Notes: generated by a model from the letters alone, not told the origin. DNA of 64,000 nt from Mesostigma viride (GCA_009746045.1 RPFO01000131.1:1419283-1483282), one strand, 5' to 3'. Counted from the stretch's first letter, positions 20,951 to 30,345 are shown. A program made the numbers and translations.

Positions 20951-21463
20951 GAGGGCGATGACGGTGACGGCCGTCACCGTCATCGCTCTCGACGGGCGTG
21001 ATGGAAAGGACCTGTTTGATAGGCGGCAGCTATTTTTAATATAGGTCGTTTACTATTACTCCCAATAAAGAGTTATGAGGTTGGCCCTCGGCATGGCGAT
21101 CACGGGGCGATGACGGGGCGATGACGGGGCGATGACGGGGCGTTGACGCGCGTGATGAATAGGATCTGTTTGATAGGCGGCGGCTATTGGTAATATAGTT
21201 TGTTGATTAAGAGAAGAGTTTAGATGTTGGCCCGTCGAGGGCGATGACGGTGACGGCGTCACCGTCATCGCCCTCGACGGGCGTCATGAATACGACCTTT
21301 TTTATATGCGGCGGCTATTGGTAGTATAGGTCGTTGACTATTACTCCGAATAAAGAGTTAAGAGGTTGGCCCTCGGCATGGCGATCACGGGGCAATGACG
21401 GGGCGATGACGGGGCGTTGACGCGCCTGATGAATAGGATCTGTTTGATAGGCGGCGGCTATTG
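20951..21463. repeat. ~280-bp tandem repeat with long palindrome, left part
   Basis: Units start with GAGGGCGATGACGG at 20951 and 21237, about 286 bp apart; the third start follows the Copia insertion (about 29545). Each unit holds a palindrome centred on GTGACGGCGTCAC with arms up to 25 bp (best at about 21233-21285). A short internal tandem of GGGGCGATGAC varies in number (4 and 3 units). AATAAAGAGTTA and GGCGGCTATTGG recur. No protein is encoded. Confidence 0.85.
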
Positions 21464-22161
21464 AGTTAAACGTTCTTATCACACGCAATGTGAAGGATAT
21501 GGTTGCAATGCAGCAATGTGTGAATATGGTTGGAAACGGAGCTTTGTTAAAATCGGATAATGTTTACAGCGCTCACACACTTGAGGCTTGTACACGCGCT
21601 TGCCAAGTCAAGGCACAACACGTGAGGCGGGCTTGCAAGAGATGCCCATTTGGCACTGGCCTATTGTTTATATACTTGTGCACTGTGCTTGCTAGTCCTG
21701 AGCAGCCTAGGAGGCCTGCTCAGTAATAACACCCCCGGTACAGTATTCACTACCTGTACAGCGCCCAGCTCCTATACAGTAGGTCTGCCATACAGGCACA
21801 GTGACCACAGAGCACAGTCCACAGTGACTATTGCATCTGCACCTAGAAGTCCAGGACTAAGCCTGCGGTACCAACAGACCACAGGTTAAGGTTCCTATTT
21901 CCTGCGTACGACGTATTAATCCAATACCGTCGTAGGTACAGCACCTAATTCCTGTCAGCCCAGGAATTACTGTCGACCCCATATGTCGTCGGCAAATATT
22001 CACGTCCGACTTAGAAGAACAGCCGGCTCGCGCTCGCGCGCGACCGGGAAGTCGGAACGCCATAACTTTCTTGATACTTGTCGGAATGAACTCGTTCCGG
22101 TGCCGCTGGAATCGCAGAGATATGCCGAATCAGGATCACGCCAATGCGCTTGGCGTTAACT
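21464..22161 (-). repeat. 3' LTR of the Copia-like element
   Basis: 698 bp, starting AGTTAAACG and ending CGTTAACT, nearly identical with 28798-29492. The termini form an 8-bp inverted repeat apart from one extra A and lack the common TG...CA ends. TATTG lies outside it. Confidence 0.95.
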
Positions 22162-22909
22162 CCAATCCTTTCTTTTCTTGAGCTGTAGCAGCTCACACAA
22201 GTCTACATACAAACACACACAATGGGTACTGGATATCCTCCCCAGACTACAAGTCACAACCCGCTGGGCATGACAGTCAGCTTGGATTCCTTATTATATG
22301 TACATAGCACCCATACTGGCTCAGGAGCACAAACAAATTACAATGAGTCCCTATCCCTTCACGGGAGGCTCGTTGTGTTACCCATGTACAAGAGGTTGGC
22401 CAACTGTGGCAGCCCATAGGTGTTCAGCTAAGAACTTGAGAAGTATGTACAACCTTCAGGACCTTAGGCGAAACCCCACAGATCACCCACAACAGCTCAT
22501 CAGAAAACATTGCTGACCCCCAGACGGGAGTCGGCGCCGGTCTGCTGCCCCTTATCGAACCAGACACAACATCTACGCGAAGCACATGCAAAACACAAGC
22601 TCCCATACTCGTTCCAACCGTGGAAAATCAGGGGACCTGTCGCCACCTCACCAGCATGGTGGATGGGTCAGCCAGTCCGTGAAACTCCGCCTTAAGACGG
22701 CACCAGGGAATCGAACCCCGCCCACAAACCACAGATCTGGGGAAACCTCAGACTGAGATGAAAACCCCAGATAGACATCTCTCCATCAGAGACAATGTCA
22801 GACATTCCCACACCAGAGACATGTCTCACCCCTCAAGGTGTGCTCAGGATTATGTACAATCAAGCTCCCAGCCTGATATCCAGAGACTTAAGCACCCAGC
22901 TCTCAGCTT
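22162..22909 (-). other. Non-coding 3' region of the Copia-like element with polypurine tract
   Basis: Between the pol stop and the 3' LTR. On the minus strand AAGAAAAGAAAGGATTGG (22162-22180) is a good polypurine tract for plus-strand priming. Near 22703-22722 the minus strand reads GGGGTTCGATTCCC, which resembles a tRNA T-arm/B box, but I could not build a tRNA around it. No ORF of note. Confidence 0.7.
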
Positions 22910-25900
22910 TTAGACAGATAGACCGACTTGACAGTCAGCATTCATGAGCTTCCTCAGTACATTGTACTGGGCTGGGGCCTTGTGTGGCAGCTTTGTCAAT
23001 GCATCAGCAGGGTTCTCCTCGCCAGGGATATGCTTCAAGTCAACCAAACTGGCCAACTCCTTCAGCAACAAATAATCCAGGTCCCGGCTCCTGGCCAGCT
23101 GCTTGTGAACAAACTGGACCATACCCATGCTGTCTGTTAGCAACAACGTCTCCATCTGCAAGGTCCAAGGGGTAACTGAAGCCAGCTCCAGCATTAACTC
23201 CTTTATGTACAGGCTGGACTGGATCCCCTCGCATATGGCCCTGCATTCTGCCACATCTGAACTGATACAGACCCTCTTCTGCAGTCTGCTGTACCAGCTG
23301 AACAAACTTGCCCTGCTCTGATAAAAAGCAAACAGAGCAGCAGATCTCCCCCTGACCTTGGTAACCTGGCGAGCATCCATGGAACTGTCAACAAAGATCT
23401 CCAAGGTGATAGGCTGGGCAAAGTCAATCCCAGACAAAATCAGATCAGGGGTACTCTCCACCAACCGGGCTATGACTCGAGGCTTCTCATCCTCAAGCAC
23501 CTCATCAGGCATTCTGCTATGGACCATCAAAGACGGACCACAGATGCTGGCAAACCAGGCCCACATGCCTCTCAACTCAGGTCCTGCAGCCTGGGTGATC
23601 TTCTCTGGCAAGGCCTTCACAATGGTCTGTTTATAATCTCCTCCAGCCTGAAGCCTGATACTCCACTCCCCGTCCCTCCTGAACAGGGTAGCCTGCATTC
23701 CACAGAACACTACAGGCTTGTTGGGCTCCTGCCACAGCTCCTTGCCCAGTGAAAACTTGCCACTGATGACAGGAATAAACTTCTTCAGCCAGGTCGTGGG
23801 GGCTAGCAAATGCAGATCATCTCCATGCAAACTAGCATACACTGGCAGACCCTCCCATTGGGCCAGCAGCAAACAGGGATCAACTGAAGACACTCTCAAG
23901 CCACACTCACTGATCAGAGCTTCCTGCAGCGTGAGTCTCCAGATGATTGGGCTCGACCTGAGTCCTTCCAGGCCCTTCAGAATAACCAGGAATTGTTGAT
24001 GCAGCTCCAGCTTCCAGATGGCAGGCACCTCAACACAGTAAGGCTCATCCTGCTTCCACACCCTCCTGGCCACTTCTGGATCAGATTTTAAAAATGCCCT
24101 CTTGAAGTCCAGCAGCACTGATGACATAGCTGCTCCCCTGTTCAGCAACCCCACGTAGAGACATAGCAAAATTCTCCATGTGTCGTGTAGCATCCCTGGC
24201 GTGTATAGCTCCTCTCCTGGCAGACTCCCCGTGCCGTGATACTCATTCAGGACAGGCCTGACATGGGGCACTGATACCTCATCCACAACCTTCCTCTTCA
24301 GCACAAATCTCAAAGCAAGCTTCCTTGATGCTGGGGGACGTCTGTCTGTTGGTGCAGCACACTCAAACTGCAACCACTCCTCCAATGCCTTGGAGAAGGC
24401 GAGCTTCCAAGCCTCAAACAAAGTAGGCGAGCTCATCTCTTGGACCAGCTGGTCATATGTCAAAGGAGAGTGTGCAGCAAGGCTCCTGTGAGTTATGCCA
24501 ATACTGCTGGGGTGCAACACAGCTGGAATCACCAAACTGGCCGCTGGGGGCACCTCCCCTTCATCCCATTTTACACCCTTGACCGGCTTGGCCCTGCACC
24601 TGACTGGAAATGTTGTCCTGAAATTTTCTAGGGGAATCATCCCCCAGCCATCTCTTCTCAGAGCTGTAGCTCTGATAGAAATCCCAGGATTGCCCAGAAA
24701 ATTCTGACCCAAAATCACAGGGCCATCATAGTCCTCTAGGACAAGGAAGGTCACATCCACACCCATGACAGGGGCAGTAACCTCTCCCAACACCCTTAGA
24801 TGCGTCCTACCACTGAAATCAGACACCCAGGGGCAACTTGGTTCTCCGACCAGCAGTTCTCCTGTATGCTGAGGTCCCATGACAGAAACCTGTGCATTGG
24901 TATCTATCTCCATGGCAGCTACCTCAGGTTCATCCAACTGGACAAGCTTGGACACCTTAGGCTCCTTCTTGGCTCTTTGCAAAGCCTGTACAATATCTGA
25001 TAGACGCACACCCCTAGGCCTGGTGTCGGGCCGTTCCGGAGGTGCAGCCTGTCCGCCTGCTTGCCCAACCACCGTATGTGAAGGTACCCCAGGGGCCGGG
25101 CCAGGGTCACCCTGAGGGCTCGATACAGCTGTAGCACCCTGATCAGGAAGCTCCACGTCACCCCCGCCTTGTACACCAGCGGGCACCTGGAAGAGGTCTC
25201 CTTGATTACCTCCCCGGGGACGGATCTTTGACCAGGACAGACGGTGCACTGCTTGGGAGCCATCAATGGCCACCCAGCACTTATGGCCAGCGGCTTCTAC
25301 TCGGGTCACCACCCCATCATGCCAGCTGCCACGTTTCCCTGGAAAGCTTGGTTCCTTCCACACAACAACCTGTTGTCCAACGTTAGGTTCTAGGACACTC
25401 CAGCCCTTGTCTTTCTGCCTCAGCTTGAGGAACTTGGCCTCTAGCTTCTCCTTCCATGCCTGCTCAGCATCAGCTGGCAGCATCCTGGTATGCAGCATAA
25501 GAGGATTGATGGCAATGTCACCAAAGAACATGGGAGTCCTCAGGTTCAGCCTGTCCTCCACAGAACGTAGCCATGCAGATGTCACAATGGCAGATGACGT
25601 CCTTGGAATCCTCTCCACCAGCAGCACAGTCTTGATCTCTTGGATGGCTCTCTCCACCACCCCTTGCTGGCCGTGGCTCTCCCTGGGTGTAATCAGCAAC
25701 TCTGGAAACTCTGGCAGGTTCTCACAGCACTCAAACTGAATGTCACACTGCAACAACTCCAACCCAGGGTACCTGCTCCTTGTCAACTTCAGAGCAGCAA
25801 TCAATGTAGGCTTCTCCATGTCAGGCAGGATCTCTAGGGTCTTGTACTTGGTATATCTGTCCACTGCCACCAGCAGCTTCAAACCCCTGATTCTCTGAAT

Positions 25901-26467
25901 ATCTACCTGCACATGGCCTGGCTGCAAAATAGGAGTCCTGGCATGAGACTGCTTGGGCTTTCTAGCAACTAGCCTGCACTTGCAAGCTTGAGCAACCTGT
26001 TGGCAGATGGAGTACAACTCACTTCCTCCCAGCCGTCTAGCAACTTGCAAAGACTGAGCTGCATGGCCAAACATGGTATGCAACCTTGAGGCAATGTCAT
26101 ACAAGAGAGAAAACCTTTTATTGTCATTATTAGCACTCAAGGTATGTACAGATCCCTTATGTACAGGAGGCACCAGGGTCGTGCCTGTCAGACTGTCTCC
26201 AGCCCTATCCTCATCCTGACCATCCTGTGCCAGTCCTGCACGGTCAGAATGCTTCTGAGATCCACCTGGGTCCACATCACCAGGTCCTACCTCAGGCTCA
26301 GCACCGCCATGGCGGGCACGTTGGCGAGTAACCACTGCAGCTACAGCTGGCATACTCTCTGTGGTAACCAAGCTTGCCCCATCGTGTCCAATAGGCTCTT
26401 TCACTAGAGCATGGGGCTGCCCCTCACTGCTGTCACTAGCAGCTTCATTACACACCCCTGGGGGCAC
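22910..26467 (-). CDS. pol: Copia-like Pol: integrase, protease-like, RT, RNase H
   Basis: Counting from a GTG at 26467 (the frame is open back to the gag UGA), this gives 1185 residues. Integrase: zinc-type H130, H135, C154, C162; catalytic D189 (HVQVDIQ), D242 (LQCDIQ) and E272 (GVVERAIQEIK). A protease-like domain at about 515-600 has IDTNAQVSVM and GPVILGQNFLG. RT at about 690-890 has LLDFKRAFLK and the catalytic box HGDD (881-884) in place of the usual YVDD. RNase H at about 1020-1160 has IFVDSSMDA, DVAECRAICEG, TDSMGMVQF and PGEENPADALTK. No protease is seen before integrase. The frame is fully open over 3.5 kb and the LTRs are almost identical, so the odd residues are unlikely to be decay. 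Confidence 0.93.
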   Translation of the reverse strand: MPPGVCNEAASDSSEGQPHALVKEPIGHDGASLVTTESMPAVAAVVTRQRARHGGAEPEVGPGDVDPGGSQKHSDRAGLAQDGQDEDRAGDSLTGTTLVPPVHKGSVHTLSANNDNKRFSLLYDIASRLHTMFGHAAQSLQVARRLGGSELYSICQQVAQACKCRLVARKPKQSHARTPILQPGHVQVDIQRIRGLKLLVAVDRYTKYKTLEILPDMEKPTLIAALKLTRSRYPGLELLQCDIQFECCENLPEFPELLITPRESHGQQGVVERAIQEIKTVLLVERIPRTSSAIVTSAWLRSVEDRLNLRTPMFFGDIAINPLMLHTRMLPADAEQAWKEKLEAKFLKLRQKDKGWSVLEPNVGQQVVVWKEPSFPGKRGSWHDGVVTRVEAAGHKCWVAIDGSQAVHRLSWSKIRPRGGNQGDLFQVPAGVQGGGDVELPDQGATAVSSPQGDPGPAPGVPSHTVVGQAGGQAAPPERPDTRPRGVRLSDIVQALQRAKKEPKVSKLVQLDEPEVAAMEIDTNAQVSVMGPQHTGELLVGEPSCPWVSDFSGRTHLRVLGEVTAPVMGVDVTFLVLEDYDGPVILGQNFLGNPGISIRATALRRDGWGMIPLENFRTTFPVRCRAKPVKGVKWDEGEVPPAASLVIPAVLHPSSIGITHRSLAAHSPLTYDQLVQEMSSPTLFEAWKLAFSKALEEWLQFECAAPTDRRPPASRKLALRFVLKRKVVDEVSVPHVRPVLNEYHGTGSLPGEELYTPGMLHDTWRILLCLYVGLLNRGAAMSSVLLDFKRAFLKSDPEVARRVWKQDEPYCVEVPAIWKLELHQQFLVILKGLEGLRSSPIIWRLTLQEALISECGLRVSSVDPCLLLAQWEGLPVYASLHGDDLHLLAPTTWLKKFIPVISGKFSLGKELWQEPNKPVVFCGMQATLFRRDGEWSIRLQAGGDYKQTIVKALPEKITQAAGPELRGMWAWFASICGPSLMVHSRMPDEVLEDEKPRVIARLVESTPDLILSGIDFAQPITLEIFVDSSMDARQVTKVRGRSAALFAFYQSRASLFSWYSRLQKRVCISSDVAECRAICEGIQSSLYIKELMLELASVTPWTLQMETLLLTDSMGMVQFVHKQLARSRDLDYLLLKELASLVDLKHIPGEENPADALTKLPHKAPAQYNVLRKLMNADCQVGLSV

Positions 26468-26500
26468 CCTCCAGGGTTCAGGGATGTGTGCAGGCTCAAG

Positions 26501-27688
26501 TCAATGATCAGCAGCCTTGCCCTTGCCCTTGTCCTGGGATGGACCAGCCTTGTCCTTGCTGCCACCCTGAGCTGGCTTGCTCTGACCTTCCTGCCTCAGG
26601 TACGAGGGACACTCATTCCTGAAGTGACCCTTCCCCTGGCAGAAATAACATTCCACCTGACTGATGTCCCGTGAGGTCCCACTGCTGGGCCCAGCCTTGG
26701 GAGGACCACCCACCCTCTTGAAGTCAAACTGGGACTGTGGATGTCCCGACTTCGGCGGGGTCCCCCGTCCAGCCCTTCTGTCACGCCCCCTCCTGGACCT
26801 TCCTCGACCCCTTGAAGAGGTCTCAGGCCCTCTCGAGGGCGCTGGGCCCCCGTGGCCCGATCCCCTCATGGACTTAACCGTGGGTTCAGTGGCCTCCTCA
26901 TCACCCTGACGAGGGCGCTTACCACCCACGTACTTGCCGCTGAAACACTCATACAACTGGTCCGTCATGGCTGCCCAGCCATGGACCTGTCGCATGTGGA
27001 TGGTCACATTATCCATGGTGACCGGATCCAGCTGCAGCGACTTGAGAAAGTCGCCCATGGCCATCCGATCTGCGACGAAGAAGCCCTTGGCCATGGCGTC
27101 CTCCCTCAGCTTGACGAAGTCTTCAAAGGCGTGGACCACTAGCTGCCCCTTGATGGGCTTGTAGTCCAGGTATTCTTGCTTCAGGTGGGACCCATCTATG
27201 GTCCTCTTGTCACTCAGGAACGACCTGAGTCGCGTCATAAACGCCGTCCAGGTGTCCCCCGCCGCGTGTCGCTCCCGAACAAACTTGAACAGCCGCCTCG
27301 CCGACTGCCGTATGTAGGCACTAGACGCCAGGATGCGAAGCTTGTCACCGTTGTATATCTCCGTGTACAAGTTCATGTCCTCTAACATCCTCTCAGCATC
27401 CCGGGGCTGCCAATTGTCCTTGATGGACTGAAACTGGCCTAGCACCGCGTACCCCTCAGCAACGGTTGGTCGCTTAGGCGCCGCTTGATCTGCGGCTGGC
27501 GCGTGCTGCCCGCCCTGCGATCCTTGGCTCTGATTATCTGGCACCTCAGCCTGGTCTCCCAGCGCCTGGCCGTCCCCGCGTCCATCGCGTCCACCGCGTC
27601 CATCGCGTCCATCTCGTCCATCCAGCCCAGCGCCGCGCCGCGCGAAGCCCATAAAGCCCGCTTGTTGGTTGATAGCTCCATCCTCCAT
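26501..27688 (-). CDS. gag: Copia-like Gag
   Basis: 395 residues from ATG 27688. The N-terminus is Gly/Asp/Arg-rich (GRDGRDGRGGRDGRGDG, from a 9-bp DNA repeat), then Gln/Pro-rich. A helical capsid-like region (IKDNWQPRDAERMLEDMNLY ... WTAFMTRLRSFL) resembles UBN2/retrotran_gag-type Gag. A CCHC knuckle (CYFCQGKGHFRNEC) follows an RGR-rich basic stretch. The frame ends UGA-CUU and then continues open into pol, so Gag-Pol could arise by stop-codon readthrough. Confidence 0.9.
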   Translation of the reverse strand: MEDGAINQQAGFMGFARRGAGLDGRDGRDGRGGRDGRGDGQALGDQAEVPDNQSQGSQGGQHAPAADQAAPKRPTVAEGYAVLGQFQSIKDNWQPRDAERMLEDMNLYTEIYNGDKLRILASSAYIRQSARRLFKFVRERHAAGDTWTAFMTRLRSFLSDKRTIDGSHLKQEYLDYKPIKGQLVVHAFEDFVKLREDAMAKGFFVADRMAMGDFLKSLQLDPVTMDNVTIHMRQVHGWAAMTDQLYECFSGKYVGGKRPRQGDEEATEPTVKSMRGSGHGGPAPSRGPETSSRGRGRSRRGRDRRAGRGTPPKSGHPQSQFDFKRVGGPPKAGPSSGTSRDISQVECYFCQGKGHFRNECPSYLRQEGQSKPAQGGSKDKAGPSQDKGKGKAADH

Positions 27689-27764
27689 GATGGCCTCTGT
27701 TCAGATCTGCTACAGCCAGCCAAGTGGCCAAGCAGCAATTAAAGCAATATAAGCTACTGAACAA

Positions 27765-28144
27765 GAAAGGAAAGTGCCAAGTGTTACCACTCAGGCAAGA
27801 CCACCACGGCTGGCCCCAGGCGCGTCCTGGTTCTCCTTGTCGCTGTCGTCGTCGCTGTCGCTCACCACAATCAGCTCTGGTACCCTGCTACCTGCTGCGC
27901 CGTCGTCGACCCGCTGTCGGCCCGCGATGACTGAATCGTCACCGTTGGTAAAGTAGACAGGTGACAACCCGTCGTTGGCACCCGCGGATTGTACTTGGCA
28001 CCTCGTGGTCGCCAAGTGTCTCGTCGCCTAGCCCAGCGACACCCCCTGCTCCTCCTCAAGGTCACTATCGTACCCAAGAGGTGCAAACTTCCCAACGCGT
28101 CACACGAACGCGAAGGGGCGGGGGCAGTTCCTGAAAAGGAACTC
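27765..28144 (-). other. Copia leader segment between the leader ORF and gag
   Basis: Two overlapping minus frames cover it. One (27871-28311) contains CRWARRRDTWRP, which resembles the tail after the gypsy-like integrase at the window's left edge. The other (27791-28015) ends with an acidic stretch, VPELIVVSDSDDDSDKENQ, reminiscent of a SUMO-interacting motif. Whether either is translated is unknown. Confidence 0.35.
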
Positions 28145-28705
28145 TTACTCGCTCTGGAAACCTGCCGACTCTTGTCGCGCGCTGTCCTCCGGCGATGGCT
28201 TCCGCTGTCGCCCCGACCTCTGCAAGCCGCCTGTGTGCTCCGCTCCGCGTCGTTCACGCCTAACTGGCCCCGCTGCAACACCCTCGTCGCCGATGCCGCC
28301 TGCGAAAGCACGTGGTACTCCCGCGCCCGCTACTGTCGGTACAAACTCGTGTCGCCCTGCGCCAGCTGCCTCCGCAACCTCGCCTCGCCTTGCCGCCAAC
28401 TCCGTCCGCACTCGCTCTGCTACTGCAGTAATCACCGTCTGGATGCCGACCAACCCGTGAAGCTCCTGCTCAAGGTCGTCGATGCTCCGGTGCTCCGGAA
28501 TGACGATGGTTTGTACGTGTCGCAGAATTCGCTCCCAATCTTCGACCTGGTCGTCGACGAATTGCACGAAGCTGCGATTTACAGGCGGACGATCTGCAAG
28601 CAATAAAGATAGATCCCGAACGACACGACGTAATTCAGGAGAAATCGAACCCCCAGCAGACTGCCGAAACCGGAAATCCTGCTGCCGTTGTTCCTCCTGC
28701 ACCAT
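28145..28705 (-). CDS. Leader ORF of the Copia-like element, unknown function
   Basis: A 186-codon frame begins with an ATG at 28705, 93 bases inside the 5' LTR and upstream of gag. The N-terminal ~100 residues are rich in charged and aliphatic residues in a helical pattern (LRRVVRDLSLLL, DQVEDWERILRHVQTIVI, DLEQELHGLVG). The C-terminus is Arg/Gly/Ala-rich. It resembles no family I recognise and ends in TAA. It may be an extra protein of this element or an untranslated leader. It has no counterpart in classic Copia elements. Confidence 0.4.
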   Translation of the reverse strand: MVQEEQRQQDFRFRQSAGGSISPELRRVVRDLSLLLADRPPVNRSFVQFVDDQVEDWERILRHVQTIVIPEHRSIDDLEQELHGLVGIQTVITAVAERVRTELAARRGEVAEAAGAGRHEFVPTVAGAGVPRAFAGGIGDEGVAAGPVRRERRGAEHTGGLQRSGRQRKPSPEDSARQESAGFQSE

Positions 28706-28797
28706 TCACCACCGACGAGCTCCTCGCGTCGTCAACGCTGCACACCGCAACCGGCAACGACCCTCCTGGCCGTTCCGCTGAGACTGGTTGTAATTTG

Positions 28798-29492
28798 AGT
28801 TAACGTTCTTATCACACGCAATGTGAAGGATATGGTTGCAATGCAGCAATGTGTGAATATGGTTGGAAACGGAGCTTTGTTAAAATCGGATAATGTTTAC
28901 AGCGCTCACACACTTGAGGCTTGTACACGCGCTTGCCAAGTCAAGGCACAACACGTGAGGCGGGCTCGCAAGAGATGCCCATTTGGCACTGGCCTATTGT
29001 TTATATACTTGTGCACTGTGCTTGCTAGTCCTGAGCAGCCTAGGAGGCCTGCTCAGTAATAACACCCCGGTACAGTATTCACTACCTGTACAGCGCCCAC
29101 TCCTATACAGTAGGTCTGCCATACAGGCACAGTGACCACAGAGCACAGTCCACAGTGACTATTGCATCTGCACCTAGAAGTCCAGGACTAAGCCTGCGGT
29201 ACCAACAGACCACAGGTTAAGGTTCCTATTTCCTGCGTACGACGTATTAATCCAATACCGTCGTAGGTACAGCACCTAATTCCTGTCAGCCCAGGAATTA
29301 CTGTCGACCCCATATGTCGTCGGCAAATATTCACGTCCGACTTAGAAGAACAGCCGGCTCGCGCTCGCGCGCGACCGGGAAGTCGGAACGCCATAACTTT
29401 CTTGATACTTGTCGGAATGAACTCGTTCCGGTGCCGCTGGAATCGCAGAGATATGCCAAATCAGGATCACGCCAATGCGCTTGGCGTTAACT
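28798..29492 (-). repeat. 5' LTR of the Copia-like element
   Basis: 695 bp, starting AGTTAACG and ending CGTTAACT, a perfect 8-bp terminal inverted repeat. The transcript start and polyadenylation site should lie here; I could not place them. The adjacent internal sequence on the minus strand is CAAATTACAACCAG, which lacks the TGG expected of a conventional primer-binding site, so the primer may be an internal tRNA fragment. Confidence 0.95.
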
Positions 29493-29497
29493 TATTG

Positions 29498-29680
29498 GTA
29501 ATATAGATTGTTGATTAAGAGAAGAGTTTAGATGTTGGCCCGTCGAGGGCGATGACGGTGACGGCGTCACCGTCATCGCCCTCGACGGGCGTCATGAATA
29601 CGACCTGTTTGATATGCGGCGGCTATTGGTAATATAGGTCGTTGATTATGCCCGTCGGTATTTACATGTAGGGATAAAGA
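29498..29680. repeat. ~280-bp tandem repeat with palindrome, right part
   Basis: Continues the array of 20951-21463 after the Copia insertion. The palindrome at about 29541-29590 is again perfect (24-bp arms around GGC). Similarity ends near 29660. Confidence 0.85.
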
Positions 29681-29744
29681 GGTGGGCCCTCGGGAATTAC
29701 ATCGGGCTGTACTAGGCCGGTATACCGTAGTTGTGTATCACCAC

Positions 29745-30345
29745 CCTCCTTCCCACGGCAGGACCCGCTGTTGTACTGGCGGCAGTTGTGTACCACCTGT
29801 ACGGTATTTGTGTACCACCCCCCTCCTTCCCACGGCAGGTACGCAGCGCCCGGCTGTTGTCCTGGCTGCAGTTGTGTACCACCTGTACGGTATTTGTGTA
29901 CCACCCCCCTCCTTCCCACGGCAGGTACGCAGCGCCCGGCTGTTGTCCTGGCTGCAGTTGTGTACCACCTGTACGGTATTTGTGTACCACCCCCCTCCTT
30001 CCCACGGCAGGTACGCAGCGCCCGGCTGTTGTCCTGGCTGCAGTTGTGTACCACCTGTACGGTATTTGTGTACCACCCCCCTCCTTCCCACGGCAGGTAC
30101 GCAGCGCCCGGCTGTTGTCCTGGCTGCAGTTGTGTACCACCTGTACGGTATTTGTGTACCACCCCCCTCCTTCCCACGGCAGGTACGCAGCGAACCGCTG
30201 TTGTCCTGGCTGCAGTTGTGTACCACCTGTACGGTATTTGTGTACCACCCCCCTCCTTCCCACGGCAGGTACGCAGCGCCCGGCTGTTGTCCTGGCTGCA
30301 GTTGTGTACCACATGTACGGTATTTGTGTACCACCACCCTCCATG
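29745..30345. repeat. 86-bp minisatellite, about seven units
   Basis: The marker ACGCAGCG recurs at 29841, 29927, 30013, 30099, 30185 and 30271, exactly 86 bp apart, with edge units on both sides. Units are almost identical; one carries AACCG in place of CCCGG. All six frames are open through the array because the unit has no stop in any frame and 86 is not a multiple of 3. The apparent proteins of 218-334 residues are therefore not evidence of a gene. Confidence 0.95.

Larger units (their letters stand above)
21464..29492 (-). mobile_element. Complete young Copia-like LTR retrotransposon
   Basis: The element is 8029 bp. LTRs (21464-22161 and 28798-29492) start AGTTAACG (AGTTAAACG in the left copy) and end CGTTAACT. 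The flanking 5-bp duplication is TATTG (21459-21463 and 29493-29497), inserted within the ~280-bp tandem repeat. The LTRs differ by about two substitutions and three single-base indels, so the insertion is very recent. A purine tract (AAGAAAAGAAAGG) precedes the 3' LTR. Gag (26501-27688) and pol (22910-26467) share one frame separated by a single UGA. Domain order in pol is integrase, protease-like, RT, RNase H. Integrase before RT and the ADALTK end of RNase H indicate a Copia-type lineage. Confidence 0.95.

Noticed and set aside
22696-22770. tRNA gene on the minus strand near GGGGTTCGATTCCC
   Set aside because: No matching acceptor, D-arm or anticodon stem could be placed around the T-arm-like sequence.
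26411-26674. Plus-strand ORFs across the Copia gag and pol
   Set aside because: Shadows of the minus-strand coding frames.
30001-30345. CRISPR array (regular repeat spacing)
   Set aside because: The 86-bp units are near-identical along their full length with no variable spacers, and the sequence is eukaryotic.
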